A stretch of 6,364 nt of DNA from Streptococcaceae bacterium. Its GTDB lineage: Bacteria > Bacillota > Bacilli > Lactobacillales > Streptococcaceae. The stretch's first letter is position 1; every line of letters begins with the position of its first letter. Positions 6,346 through 6,364 of the stretch are shown here, piece by piece. The stretch covers positions 1-6,364 of the forward strand of contig WREM01000066.1 of assembly GCA_009779335.1 (NCBI GenBank). Reading direction: 5' to 3'. The position numbers and the translations under genes were made by a program. Below the pieces are notes generated by a model. It was not told the origin of the DNA. It did no database searches and saw nothing but the letters and a program-made list of their open reading frames with translations.

Positions 6346-6364
6346 CTTTCTTACTAAGAAAGAG
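6344..6364. repeat. Second perfect inverted repeat, sharing two bases with the first
   Basis: Arms CTCTTTCTT (6344-6352) and AAGAAAGAG (6356-6364) pair around an ACT loop; the arms may extend past the window edge. It shares bases 6344-6345 with the repeat at 6325-6345. In the minus-strand transcript it comes first and contains AAGAAAGAG, the only Shine-Dalgarno-like sequence before the protease gene. Confidence 0.75.

Noticed and set aside
6325..6364. The paired inverted repeats as an insertion sequence end
   Set aside because: No transposase, no matching repeat at the other side of the cassette and no visible target duplication; the region beyond the edge is unseen.

Overview
The window is AT-rich and every gene I can support reads on the minus strand. 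Genes are tightly packed, with strong AGGAG-type ribosome sites and Gram-positive export signals (lipobox, Sec signal peptides, short N-terminal anchors). Together with a cydD-cydC pair this points to a low-GC Firmicute, most likely a lactic acid bacterium of the Lactococcus/Streptococcus group. The genus is inferred from style, not proven.

Region 1 (1-2073) is conserved housekeeping. It holds a complete CydD-type ABC half-transporter (361-2073) and the first 119 codons of its partner CydC (1-359, cut by the window edge). CydDC is needed for cytochrome bd oxidase assembly. A candidate promoter and a candidate terminator lie in the 109-base gap upstream of cydD, so cydDC appears to be transcribed separately from what precedes it.

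Region 2 (2183-6317) is a compact five-gene accessory cassette, read from 6317 down to 2183. The genes are: (1) a small lipoprotein subtilase with a complete Asp-His-Ser triad; (2) a membrane-anchored extracellular protein whose reading frame is broken by one base in a short poly-A run right after its start codon; (3) a secreted protein of 375 residues with a regulatory-type beta repeat and an unrecognised C-terminal domain with five cysteines; (4) and (5) two more membrane-anchored extracellular proteins. Proteins 2, 4 and 5 share architecture and local motifs and look like one diverged paralogous family. Junctions are an ATGA overlap and gaps of 11, 11 and 29 bases, so the five genes look like one operon. 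All five products are predicted to act outside the membrane.

The most interesting reading is a previously unnamed extracellular module: a surface protease, a secreted possible effector, and several copies of a membrane-anchored partner that could be immunity proteins, inhibitors or substrates. This is inference from layout; no sequence family was recognised for genes 2-5. Both edges of the cassette carry inverted repeats: two overlapping hairpins before the first gene (6325-6364) and two hairpins after the last (2109-2179).
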